DNA from: Magicicada septendecula | Taxonomy: Eukaryota > Arthropoda > Insecta > Hemiptera > Cicadidae | DNA: 64,000 bases | NCBI GenBank assembly: GCA_034769895.1 | Contig: CM068373.1 | Span: 22,758,620 to 22,822,619, forward strand | Direction of reading: 5' to 3' | In this document: in pieces, positions 9,632-20,149 of the stretch | Numbering within the stretch: the stretch's first letter is position 1 | Layout: each line of letters opens with the position of its first letter | Notes under the pieces: generated by a model | The model's database searches: none | Told to the model about the DNA's origin: nothing | The model's input: only the letters and a program-made list of their open reading frames with translations | Translations under genes and position numbers: made by a program

Positions 9632-12587
9632 TGAAACCCATACTTCATTTTGAGTAGTTAAAACAAAAAGAATATTTCTTTTTGTAAAGAGGGGTTACAA
9701 GTTAATTAAAACTAGGCTTAGGCCTAGAGAAGCTAAAAATTGCGCTGGATCCAGTAAGACGGGACTTGCAATAAAAACTCAAGAATTAAATAATTAACAA
9801 TCCCATTTTATTATTCTATCCCATAATAAAAATATAATGAACAAATAAATACAACAGTCATTTATTATTTCCCTTGAAATGGTTAAATAAAGAAGTATAC
9901 CCTCTCAACAAGGCCACCTGAAAAATATTAACTGAATCCAAGAAAATAATTGCTATGTCACCATCAATGAATTGAAATTTAAAAATAATCATTAACCTCA
10001 AAATAAAACTCCCATTAAACTATTTATTAAAATATAAAATTTATATCATGTGTTCCTTTTGAAAATGCAGTATATAAATTAATGAAGATAAATGATTTCA
10101 TTCCCAGTTACTATTAATAATTAAAATAATTACTCAACCAATTAAATGAACTTTAAAGGTGACACTTCCTATACTTGTTATACAGTTAAATAAAATAAAT
10201 AATTTCCTTAAAGAAATGATCAGCCACGATTATTGAGATAGAATACTCGTCTACTGGTGTATATAATTCTAATAATAAATCCCTATATCCCACCAAAAGT
10301 ACAGTAATGCATAATATTTATATATATATATATATATATATCCCCCAAAATGTACACAGAAATATACAGACATAACATGTTCCACAAGACAAATTACATT
10401 ATACAATAGTATACAAATACATAAAGGTCTCTTGCCACGCCCCTTTTTATATTACCCTTCTGGTGTATATAAATTCTAAACTTCTTCTTTATAGGAATCC
10501 CAATTAGGATTAAAGATTTATTTCTATAAATGTACCCCTATGGTGTGGGTTAATTGCACGTCATGTGTATCATAAAGTATTGCATACAAATGTCCCCAGG
10601 ACCTAATAAAAATTTAAAACCCAGTGCCTAAGTGGCTAAGTGCTAAAATACTTAATTAAGGTGAGAAATAAAAATTGTTTAAAATAATTAACGCCCCCCA
10701 GTTACCATGATTAATATAAAGAATTTATATTTACTAAAATAGGGCCAATTCATGAAAAGAGAAAAATTGCACCATATTAGCACCTTATATAAAAAAAATA
10801 CATTTGTGTGTCAGAGACGGACATGTTCTTTCAACTTATGACCAGTCTCAACAAATTTGTCTCAACAACCTTGTTTCGACAAACAAGTTGAAAAGTGTTT
10901 CGACATGCACAGCTTGGTTGAAACTAATTAAAAATTCACCTACCTCCCCAGTAATCTTTTTATACAAATGACATAACCTGATTTTAAAAATAAGAGAAAA
11001 TATATGTTTTTATGCATAGTAAATTAAACTTGAGAAAATTACTAATAACAAAACTGACTTTAAATCTGTAGCGAAAGCCCTATAAAGAAATGAGTGGAAA
11101 TCTAAGTTGGATGCTGTGTTGTAGACATGTCAGTCTCTGAACTGACAATTTACTATTCATATATAGAAATTTTACAATTCATTCTTAGTGTTCACACTAA
11201 ACTGTCCCATCAATTGGGGATCCAAATGAATGTATACTTGAACGGTAAAAACTGATGATTATGTATAACTGGTGCCATGTTGATTCTACGTGTGAATTAT
11301 AAATGGTTATTTTTCACCTGCTTATATGCCCAGAAGGATGATCTCTTATTTGTAGCGTGGCGATCTCATGATTGGCATGTTGTTGTGGTCTTATTCTCTT
11401 CGGTGTCGAGTGTGGAGCTTTTAGGATGTCATTCTTTCAGTCATGTAGCAGGACTTGTCTCTATTCGGCGAACCCTGTTCACACATTACATTTTTAGTGA
11501 GAGACCACACACAAATGCCCCCACTGTTTGGACACCCTCCAAAATCATATATATAAAACCACACCTAGTTATGTGCTACATAATAAAACTTGGTAACATT
11601 ATTTTGGCCAACATGCCTTACTTAAAAAAACTCTCTAACAATGATTCTTTATAACGCTTTATAACCTGAACCTCACTGAATGTGAGTTGCTTTTGCAATA
11701 CAATAATTTATCTTGGCTCTGTAACATCTTATGAACTTATTACTTTGAGTGAAATTGAGGTTACCACGTGGTGTAGAATTTATTTAAAACACGTAGTTTT
11801 TTACTCCATAGAATCTGAGAATACTACTATTTTGAATGAGACATGATTTACGTTTAAAAAGTGCCTGAGTAAGTTCCCAATTATATATGTATAAAGTTTT
11901 ACAGATATTGTAGCAAAACTTTATACCACTTAATGACGACACATTGTGTAATAGGTTAAGTGCTCAACCGGATCTCGTTACATCAGTGTTAATGAAAGTT
12001 CAAACTTAATTATTTTGTGGTTATTGTACTTTAGGTATTAAAGCCGAGATTCTGACACTCCAATAATCAAGTTTTATTGGTTTATAAAAACTTTACGAAC
12101 AATTACGCATCTCACAATGCATGCTCCGACAAGTGGGGGCTTACTCAAGCTTACTAAAAAAAAGTTTTCTCCTTTAAAAATTTAGTATATAATTAATATA
12201 ATGAAATCAAAACTCACCGCAGTCGTTTAAGAAACTTATCTCATAGTTATAAGAAGTAGATGCTAGATTTTCACACTTCTCTCCACCGAAGAGATTTTCC
12301 ACGAGGCCCTGAGTTAGGCTTCCATGTTGAGACAAGGCCTTAACAGAAATTTCCGTTCGTTGTCCGTTTGTAAGGAAACTCTCACCAGGACGCAGCACTG
12401 TTTAAAACTGCTGCAAAAACTCAGCAGATGGCAACACCGATCAAACAGTGAAAAATCGAAAACTGTAGCCTCTCCTATCCGCGGGTAGAGAGCAGCACTC
12501 ATTATTACTTTAAATTTCGTACTGCCAATAACGTCAAAACTGCCGATAAAATTACTGACTTCGCGCTGAATCTTTTGACTCAGCACA
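9632..12587 (-). repeat. 5' LTR of the long-LTR element
   Basis: This 2,956-bp copy is nearly identical to 3400-6359. It contains the same antisense 120-residue frame (11277-11654) and a shorter TA run near 10320-10341. It is the upstream LTR because the element reads on the minus strand. Confidence 0.85.
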
Positions 12588-12717
12588 AATTCTTATAATA
12601 CGCTGCCGAACCCGATACGGTACACTTCGACTTCTGATCTGTAGGTTGTTTTAAAATAACATAAATATTAAAAATAATCTTTGTATTAGGAGCAAACGTA
12701 GAAAGTACAAAACACAT

Positions 12718-13273
12718 TGTTACGCCATTACAGGACGTTTTACATATTCTCGGCTATCCCAGCTGTAATGTTTGTGTGTGCACGTGACACTTAACACGCG
12801 AGGCATTGTTACGTAATACGGAACAATCTCGTACATTTGATAGCGTAATTCAAGAAACTTCTCAACTAGCCCATCGCTGCATGTTTCCACTAAGGCCGTG
12901 CTGAAGTATCCTACGGAATTTTCAATTGCTTGTTAAGGACGCATATTATGGAAAACTGCAGACTATAAATAGACCACACCTGCCGCTTAGTTTTCACTTG
13001 AAGTGGCGATTTATTCCAGTGCGGTTTCAAGTATTGTGGCAAAGTATTATGTGTTTTACAATTGTGCGCGACAATTGTAATACAATTGTGTTTTATATTA
13101 GTTGACACTTTTATTGCGTGTGAACCATTTTTTTTAATTTGTTGTAAGAGACTATCTTGTCGATTACAATCTGTTTAATTGTGATAATTAATGCTGGTGA
13201 ATAGTGATTTAATTGGTGTCTTGTATTTTGTTTTCCACTGTACCATACGACGATAAAGTAGAACGGCGTAACA
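12718..13273 (+). repeat. solo LTR, Gypsy family A
   Basis: It starts TGTTACG and ends CGTAACA, the same short inverted ends as the LTRs of 13779-17221. The last 200 bp match those LTRs closely (ACAATTGTGTTT block, AATTTGTTGTA block, TTAATTGGTGTCTTGTATTTTG block). A TATAAA lies at about 12963. The flanking tetramers acat (12714-12717) and aaat (13274-13277) differ at one base, so the target duplication is imperfect. No internal region remains. Confidence 0.75.
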
Positions 13274-13774
13274 AAATGTTATCTACTTATCAGGGTATAT
13301 ATTTTGAATGTACAAATTTACTTTTTTCATGAATACTCTGCATGTTTATCTACACGTTTAGTTTAACTTTCTATACCGATATTGGAATAGATACAGCTCT
13401 ATGTAACAAAATGTTGAAGGTCTGATATAGTTTTATTTGATTTTGCATGTAAGAAAGTCGTTACCTAATATAATAAACTTCTGTAGTGTCTGTGAATTAT
13501 TGTAAGACTTGGTATCCTTCTGACCTTCTTCCGGTTTGTATTTCAAAACGATGTGTATTGTCTTGTAGCATAAGGTACTTTGAACTATGTGTGATTGTTT
13601 CTAGTGCTAAACAAAACTATTGTAGTTATCACTATGAATATTTGTAGCCTCCGCACTTTTATTTTATACAGGTGTGTGATAAAAATAAAAAAAAACGTAA
13701 TGATATGGAATAAAGCGTTGGAATTATCAGCACAGTGTAGGTAAGCAAATATTGTATGATGTATTTACAATTCG
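13274..13774. other. spacer, nothing recognised
   Basis: AT-rich DNA lies between two independent insertions of the same LTR family. No coding or repeat signal was seen. Confidence 0.5.
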
Positions 13775-13778
13775 ATAT

Positions 13779-14339
13779 TGTTACGGCATCAGAGAACAAT
13801 CTACGTGTTTATTGAATATGCCAGAAGAAACTCGACGTAACGCGTGTGGCGTACGTGCTTGTAGACGCATATACGAGAAGTTTCTGGAAGGCGCCAGCCG
13901 CGCGGAATGTGTCAAGGCCGCAAGTAATTACGTCGTAACTATACTGGCGCTATCGAATAATCTAATAATTTGGGGCGATATATATACCGGTACTCAACGA
14001 CGTTCAGTTTAGTATTAGGGTTTTTTTGACTGTGCGGTTCGAGAGTATTAGTGCGATATATTTACAGAGCGGTTCGAGTTATTACTGTGAGCGTTCAAGT
14101 GGTTATTAGTTAAGTGTTGTGTGTTATAATCGGACGGTAATTGTAATACAATTGTGTTTAATTTTAGAGGACATTTTATTGCGTGTGAACAATTTTTATT
14201 TGATTTGTTGTAGAGACTGTGTTGTTAATTACGAACTGTTAACTGTGAAAATTAAAGCTGGTAATTAGTGACTTAATTGGAGTCTTGTATTTTGTTATTT
14301 TCCACTGTACCTACGACGATCGAGTAGACCGTCGTAACA
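13779..14339 (+). repeat. 5' LTR, Gypsy family A
   Basis: 561 bp, TGTTACG...CGTAACA. It differs from the 3' LTR at scattered positions, for example in the gggtttttttgac versus ggcgaatatttta segment after the initiator. It contains the core promoter annotated at 13979 and an ATTAAA candidate polyadenylation signal near 14250 followed by a GT-rich stretch. Confidence 0.88.
13979..14009 (+). promoter_or_regulatory. LTR core promoter: TATA box and TCAGTT initiator
   Basis: TATATATA at about 13977-13984 is followed, roughly 26 bases later, by TCAGTT (14004-14009), which matches the arthropod initiator consensus TCAGTY. The same pair recurs in the family A LTRs at 16856-16890, about 52111-52133 (weaker TTAAATA) and about 54171-54205. 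Conservation across copies supports function as the LTR transcription start. The start site itself is inferred. Confidence 0.65.
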
Positions 14340-14360
14340 GTGGAGTGAGAAGTGGGATAG
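14340..14360 (+). other. candidate primer-binding site region
   Basis: The bases directly after the 5' LTR read gtggagtgagaagtggga. Their position identifies the primer site of the element. A related gagtgatagc follows the LTR ending at 54501, which suggests that copy was once a 5' LTR. I do not assign the priming tRNA with confidence. Confidence 0.5.
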
Positions 14361-14427
14361 CACGGTTAACAGTGGAAACAGTGGACACTTTGTACAAGAC
14401 AAGAGTAATTCGTGATTAATCGGAAAC

Positions 14428-15720
14428 ATGGATCCCAGTCAGATGATGGAAGCTTTACAAACACTGCTGGCGCAGACACAGGAAGAAGCAGAAAAACGAC
14501 AGAATGAGAAATGCAGACAGGAGGCGGAAGAGACAAAGAAGAACGAAGACAAGAAAGAGAAGAGTCCGAGGAACGTCAGGAAGCACTAATGCTAGAAACA
14601 GAAGGAAGACAAAAAGAGGAACGTAAGCAGGAGGCAGAGGAACGTAAACGTGATGCAGGTGACATCAAAGCGTTAATTCATGAACAAAAGCAGATGCAAG
14701 AACACACTACCGGAGAATTGGGTCTCCTACGTGGTAACGCAGGTGAATTACGAGGTGAGCTTAACAATCAAATTACCAGAATATCTGACGTAGAAGAATC
14801 TATGTCAAATAAAATAGCTGAAGTAGAAAATCTGTCTTGACTGTAGAAGAAGTTATGTCAACAAAAATATCTGCAGTAGAAAACTCAATGGCAAACATAA
14901 GAGAACAAATTAAAATTGAAGTTGGACAGTGCATGAAGATTCAACAAAAACAAATTTCTGAACAGACTGTACCAATGATAAAGGCAGAAAAAGACGCAGA
15001 AAATAAGTTAATAGAGAAAGTCAATTTGCCTGCAGTAGGGACAGTTCATGTCAAAGCTCCAACCTTTGACAGAAGCAGTCATAGGGTGACGTATTTACGT
15101 CAATTCGAAGCTCAAATAATCGGACGGAGAAAGACAAGGCAGTTTCACTCGTTCTTAAAAGGACCTGCGGCAGAACTACTACAGAAAGTGCCACCTGACA
15201 GCCAGAACATCTATGCCGATTTGATAAAAGCTCTAGAATTAAGGTATGGTGATAAACATCTGCGAGAGGTGTACTACGCTCAGTTGAGAAAAAGACGACA
15301 ACGTTCCGGGGAGAGTCTACAATAATTTGAAGCAAGTATCGACATATTAATTGGATTGGCCTATCCTGAAGCACCAGAAGACTTCCGAATAAGGTTTGCG
15401 GTGCAGACATTTATTGATGGCATCGGAGATTGTGAACTTCAGCAAGTGTTACGAATGGCAAGACACCGAAATAGCTCAGAAGCTCTTGTTCACGCCCTAG
15501 AGTTTGAAGCTTCCAAGTCAGCGTCCTGCTACATTAATGGGTTTGTCCCATCACGTTGCAGTCAGAAGATCCCTGTATCACATTGCCGTTACGATGGGTG
15601 CAAAAAAAACAATGTTGGCGGAAAACAATTCAAATGTTCAACAGAGTCGGCAACGACTTCAAAAAGACAGAAGACCGAAATGTTACGAGTCTGTGGAAAA
15701 CGTGGCCATTTACAGGTGAG
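14428..15720 (+). pseudogene. gag: Gag pseudogene of the Gypsy family A element
   Basis: The start is the ATG at 14428 (MDPSQMMEALQTLLAQ), after the LTR and leader. The reading continues through at least two frame changes (near 14510 and 14837) and a stop near 15324. The first ~130 residues are a highly charged E/R/K/Q-rich coiled coil. The capsid part (about 15055-15530) has recognisable blocks: YLRQFEAQI, FLKGPAAELLQ, LIKALELRYGD, LREVYYAQLR, then GLAYPEAPEDFRIRFAVQTF and SSEALVHALEFEASKSAS, a pattern common in insect Gypsy Gag proteins. A degraded knuckle (VCGKRGHL) follows near 15690. Not translatable as one protein. Confidence 0.8.
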
Positions 15721-15819
15721 AAGAAGATACCGAGAGAAGAGAGTGATCGCACCAATTGAAGAAGTAAAGCCCCAGAACAGCACACAGTTTCCACGCTACA
15801 TAAGACCAGTGGAAACTTG

Positions 15820-16212
15820 ATTGTTAATGGATTTGCGGAAGGAAAACCAACATCATTGTTGACACGGGCGCAACAGTGTCTATTGTGCGCCCTGACTTAG
15901 CCAGCAACCGCCAGCCTCTAATTAGCTCTTGTACAATACAGACTGTGACTGGAAGCCCCGTCAAGGTAGACGTACGTGTACGCCAGGGTTTTCTCGAGTT
16001 TAGCCACCAAATGCTCGTTGCAGACATTGTCGATGAAGTGATTCTTGGCACGGACATTATGAATGCCTACGGATTTGTTGTGTACTTAAGAGAGAATGTC
16101 CTGAAGGTTGGCCAAGAGAAGATAAAGATTTGCATGGCTAAAATGACAGGGTCTACCAACCATTCGATTAAGCGAGTGGCATTAATCGAAGAAAAAGGTC
16201 AACGAGTATGTT
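15820..16212 (+). pseudogene. retroviral-type aspartic protease remnant
   Basis: Near 15855-15895 one frame reads the active-site block DTGATVSIVRPDL. The frame from 15876 continues through FSHQMLVADIVDEVILGTDIMNAYGFVV, whose hydrophobic ILGTDIM segment is the second conserved protease block. This part normally cleaves the Gag-Pol polyprotein. It is not in frame with the gag pieces. The scrambled copy at 20166 has the same two blocks, which shows a shared family. Confidence 0.75.
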
Positions 16213-16659
16213 GAAGAGGAACCCTCCCTGTTGCAAGCGGAAATGGAGGAAGAACTAGCAGAGGAAGTACAAATAAGTATAACGACAAAAGAAGTGATTG
16301 GAAAGCCAAATATGGGTGTCGAGACAAAACTCTTGCTTGTTCTTGAGCTGATAGAAGCGCCCGAAGGCAAAGTGGCTGAAGATGAGGTTACGCAAGAGGT
16401 TGTTGACGAGAACTACAAACTTGGATCAGCCAGTGGTATTTAGGTCATCAGTACATGACGCAACGGAAGTGGTTCCAGCAAAAGTAGTGGTTGCGCGAAA
16501 GTCTCGCATTACTGGGAACGTGATGTTCGGATCACACGAGACTGAATTCGAAGGACGGGAAAATTATCCTTCGCAAGGACGTCTACCTAGATCGCCTGGT
16601 CGAGTATTACTTCGGAGACGGTTTGCCAGTTCGGGACGAACAGGCTTAAGGAGGGGCAG
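16213..16659 (+). pseudogene. deletion junction and Pol tail with polypurine tract
   Basis: After the protease the RT, RNase H and integrase regions are missing. Near 16560-16650 one frame reads YLDRLVEYYFGDGLPVRDEQA before a stop, which looks like the C-terminal end of Pol. It is followed at once by the purine-rich AAGGAGGGGCAG and the 3' LTR. A 70-residue acidic frame at 16231-16443 has no assignable domain and probably spans the deletion junction. Confidence 0.5.
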
Positions 16660-17221
16660 TGTTACGGCATCAAAGAACAATCTACATGTTTGACGAATGT
16701 GCCAGAAGAAACTCGATGTAACGCGTGTGGCGTACGTGCTTGTAGACGCATATACGAGAAGTTTCTCGAAGGCGCCAGTCGCGCGGACTGTGTCAAGGCC
16801 GCAAGTAATTACGTCGTAACTATACTGGCGCTATCGAATAATCTAATAATTTGGGGCGGTATATATACCGGTACTCAACGACGTTCAGTTTAGTATTAGG
16901 CGAATATTTTACTGTGCGGTTCGAGACTATTAGTTCGATATATTTACAGAGCGGTTCGAGTTATTACTGTGCGCGTTCAAGTGGTTATTAGTTAAGTGTT
17001 GTGTGTTATAATCGGACGGTAATAGTAATACAATTGTGTTTAATTTTAGAGGACATTTTATTGCGTGTGAACAATTTTTATTTGATTTGTTGTAGAGACT
17101 GTGTTGTTAATTACGAACTGTTAACTGTGGAAATTAAAGCTGGTAATTAGTGACTTAATTGGAGTCTTGTATTTTGTTGTTTTCCACTGTACCTACGACG
17201 ATCGAGTAGACCGTCGTAACA
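16660..17221 (+). repeat. 3' LTR, Gypsy family A
   Basis: 562 bp, same ends and same TATA/initiator pair as the 5' LTR. It is followed directly by the ATAT target duplication at 17222-17225. Confidence 0.88.
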
Positions 17222-17225
17222 ATAT

Positions 17226-18465
17226 TATTTATTACACTAAAATTGTAGTTTGATTCATAGAACACCGATAAACATATTTTAGTTTGTATCTTCTTGCTTC
17301 TAATTGGAATTTTTAATGTAATTACCATGTATATTTTTGTGCAGTTGGAAAACTGTCTATGATTTCTTGTCATTTGTACATACAAACATTTAAAAATCTA
17401 TATTTGCTTAGATTATGACAGCTACCACATGTTGTTATGAATGCGTTAATTTCCCGTTCTTTATTCATGACGATTTAGGTCAGACTGAAAAAGAAACTGA
17501 AATTTAAGGTTTGTGTTTAGGGTTTTGAATTGCAATTACTACATGCGTATAAATTATGCTTTATCAACGAATTTCTTTTTGGCCTTGAATATTATTTTAA
17601 TTAAAGTAGACATTAGTGACTTTTCTTATGCCTCTATTTTGGTCTCACTTCTTTACATGTACGTCCAAAGCAAAGCTGTATTATTCATATACTAATACAA
17701 TTTCGACGAATCGCTGAAATTAGATTTATACATTAAAACACTAATAATATCAGTTTTACCTCTACGCTGATGCCTTTTCCTTTAGTTTCTTACAATCGCT
17801 GAATCATTCTTTTTAATTTTAAAATTAGTCTTTTTTATTCTAATTTTTTAGACTTTGTTGTATACATATCCTATTCTGAAAACTTTATTGTAGACATATT
17901 TCGCAAGGATTTTCTTTATCATAAGCCAGGTATATTTCTTGATTGTTTTGTATACCTACGTACCAAGTTTATAACACCAGTCATTATTCATTCCACTATT
18001 TGATAAACGTATGGGAAATTAAGTAATTACACTTACCTTGTTAAACCACAATGACTATGTACTTCAGTCACCACTGTCGTAATACTGGAGCACAATTCGA
18101 TGTAGAGTTAAATCAGTTAAAAACGTACAGTTCGCTGACAAAGTTTTAGTAGAGAACGACGGCTTAAAACATTTGTACATTGAATATATGCGTGTTTTTG
18201 TTTGATAATATTAGTGTGCGTTCGAGTCGCGGTGTACTCTAAGTCAAAGGAAAGTTATCAGCAACGTTATCTTGCACTGCCTGTATGTAAACATTTTTAA
18301 CTAGAGTGTTCTGCCTTCAACAATTCTTAAACATAAATACATTAAACGAATAACACGTAAATCAAATACTGTAATGTGAAATACGTGAAATATACTAAAG
18401 GAAATAATAGAGACACGCAAAAATAGGCAAACGGTTATGTTAACAAAATAATCGTTTTGTTTTTC
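17226..18465. other. AT-rich intergenic, nothing recognised
   Basis: No gene, repeat pair or motif was found on either strand. Short frames here lack any domain pattern. Confidence 0.5.
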
Positions 18466-18700
18466 CATCATCATCATAATCATCTTCAAGGATTAAACCA
18501 ATTAAACCAAGGATCGTTTGTTCCGGTCTCAAACAGGCGAAGATAGAGCTGCTCAGTCCAGCGCTTCCTCGGACGTCCCACACCTCTCCGTCTCCTCTCT
18601 TCCTTAGAGTTCCATAGTTGTTTGGGGATGCGGCAGTCATCCATTCGGCAAAGATGTTACCACCAAATCAGCCGATACTAGGAAATATTGTCGAGTATGC
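18466..18700 (-). pseudogene. 3' end of an RTE-like non-LTR element
   Basis: The minus strand encodes WW-HLCR-DD-RIPKQLWN-, then a basic GRPRKRW block, the typical C-terminal tail seen downstream of the RT domain in RTE-like elements. It ends at its 3' side in a short ATC repeat (plus strand catcatcatcataatcatc near 18467). A sister copy with the same ending lies at 47605-47870. Truncated at its 5' side and frameshifted. Confidence 0.65.
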
Positions 18701-19539
18701 TGGAGAGGGCCCAAAGTACTGGTGAGGATTTGTAATGCCTTATGGTCTCATCCCTTGTTGAAGGGAAATATCCAGCCGCACCTACAAGTGGTGGGGAATG
18801 GGCAACACATACAGGTGGCTAATGCGGCTCTGGAGAGTGAGTGACAGCCGGTATAAGCTGTCCCTCCTCTCCTTGTCATTGTCAAGTAGAGGTTAGGGCA
18901 CCCTCCTGCCTTTGAGGTGAAAAATTGCCCCTAAAGGCGGATGACCTTCCATTGATCAACAACGTAGGATGTGGGAGGCATAGAGAAACCACCAAATTAA
19001 AGATCCTCATGCATATCTCAACAACACGGAAATCTGGTCTCTTCAGTCTGGTAAGACAGCCAGTTTATGGGAGAAGACCTAGACAGAAAATCGGGCTGGA
19101 CGTTAAGCCTAAAGATGGCAGCCTTACCCTGCGATATGCTAATATCATATCCAGGGGACACATTCACTACTAAATTGCCGCAAATAAGGACTAGCCGGAC
19201 GTGATGTTATTCTTTACAGAATACAAGGGACAACAAAAATTTCGTGTAGAATAACATTGAGAATAGAATTATATTATCTATATTTTTTAAGTAAATATAT
19301 TTAAATAAATGTAAGTAATCGTGCTTAAAATACTATGAATGTAGTATGAAGGAAGTAAGCAAATTAACTACTTGCAAGATTACAGGTGATCACAAAGTAA
19401 CTTATTTTAGAGGTCAGAAACCACAAGCATGATGCAATAACGCTTTTTTACTAAGAAGATTGCTGGCCTTATTAAATTATGTACAGCCATTCCAGGTCAA
19501 GGTTGTCTATGTAGGTAAAACACTGAATATTACTGTAAA
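18701..19539. other. unclassified moderate-GC segment, likely repeat-derived
   Basis: 18701-19180 has higher GC than its surroundings and reads like the untranslated part of a dispersed element, abutting RTE-like fragments on both sides. The 82-residue frame at 18925-19173 has no domain I recognise. 19180-19539 is AT-rich and featureless. Confidence 0.35.
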
Positions 19540-19650
19540 GGTGACAAGGTTAATAGAGACAGGCTCTACTAAGCAATGTATAAGCTTCTTCATATTCCTC
19601 AAAAATTAATTAGAATGGTGAGAGCCACACTAGCCAGCTCTATTCCAGAT
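19540..19650 (+). pseudogene. reverse-transcriptase fragment, RTE-like
   Basis: One frame reads DKVNRDRLY, stop, AMYKLLHIPQKLIRMVRATL. This corresponds to the conserved segment of non-LTR RTs that follows the first catalytic aspartate block (D.V.R..L...L...GIP.KLI). The in-frame stop and lack of flanking RT blocks mark it as a relic. Confidence 0.55.
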
Positions 19651-19794
19651 TAGAATTGAATCACATTTCTCCCGCTCTGTTAATACCATGTGGAAGCAAT
19701 TTCTTTTGGAGGCCAATGCTCGATCTGGGCTGTAGAGCCAAGGATGTATGTATGCATGTAAAGGCATTCAATCTGTATCATTGTGTAATTATAA

Positions 19795-19925
19795 TTAATT
19801 GATAAGTGAACAATTTTCATTTAATTTTTTTTGGGAGCCTGAGTTGTTAATTACGAGCTGTTTAACTGTAAAAATTAAAGCTGGTGATTAGTGACTTAAT
19901 TGGTGTCTTGTAGTTTGTTTCTAGC
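19795..19925 (+). repeat. Gypsy family A LTR fragment
   Basis: It matches the 3' third of the family A LTR (GTGAACAATTTT, TTAATTACGA, AATTAAAGCTGG and TTAATTGG-GTCTTGTA blocks). The 5' part and the CGTAACA end are missing. Confidence 0.65.
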
Positions 19926-20125
19926 ATTAGTGCTTTCTGACTTCTTGATGTCTATTCTTTCACGCTTCCTGTCTGCGTTTCTCATCCTGTCGTTTTTCTG
20001 CTTCTTCCGCTATTTTTAGTGTAATTGATTTTTGTACCTCCGATATTTAGTAACTTGCTTATTAAGCTCACCTTGTAGGAGACCCAACTCTGCAGCTGAA
20101 CTCTAACCCGACAATCCCGTTGTAG
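19926..20125 (-). pseudogene. inverted piece of Gypsy gag coiled coil
   Basis: Read on the minus strand, this matches the gag region around 14480-14780: a GGGTCTCCTAC block, then a GAAGAAGCAGAAAAACGACAG block, AGACAGGA, and AAGCACTAATGCTAG. It is flanked by plus-strand LTR and pol pieces of the same family, so the locus was rearranged by inversion. Confidence 0.6.
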
Positions 20126-20149
20126 ATTGTTACAGATTCGTTCAAGAAA

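Larger units (their letters stand above)
3400..12587 (-). mobile_element. LTR retrotransposon with about 2.96-kb LTRs, gag only
   Basis: Direct repeats at 3400-6359 and 9632-12587 start TGAAACCC and end CAGCACA (plus strand), giving TG...CA ends. They differ by only about twenty substitutions by eye. The 4-bp sequence AATT flanks the element at 3396-3399 and 12588-12591. Read on the minus strand, a primer site (9618-9629) follows the 5' LTR and a purine-rich tract (6360-6373) precedes the 3' LTR. The 3.3-kb interior has one ORF, a gag-like protein. No protease, reverse transcriptase, RNase H or integrase was found, so the element looks non-autonomous, in the style of a large retrotransposon derivative. 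The high LTR similarity suggests recent insertion. Confidence 0.85.
13779..17221 (+). mobile_element. Gypsy-like LTR retrotransposon, internally deleted
   Basis: Paired LTRs (13779-14339 and 16660-17221) start TGTTACGGC and end CGTAACA, and a perfect 4-bp target duplication ATAT lies at 13775-13778 and 17222-17225. Inside are a gag pseudogene, an aspartic protease segment and the last codons of Pol next to the polypurine tract (AAGGAGGGGCAG ending at 16659). RT, RNase H and integrase are absent, so roughly 3 kb has been deleted. Frameshifts and stops in gag show that it also decayed after insertion, or was copied as a defective template. Confidence 0.88.
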
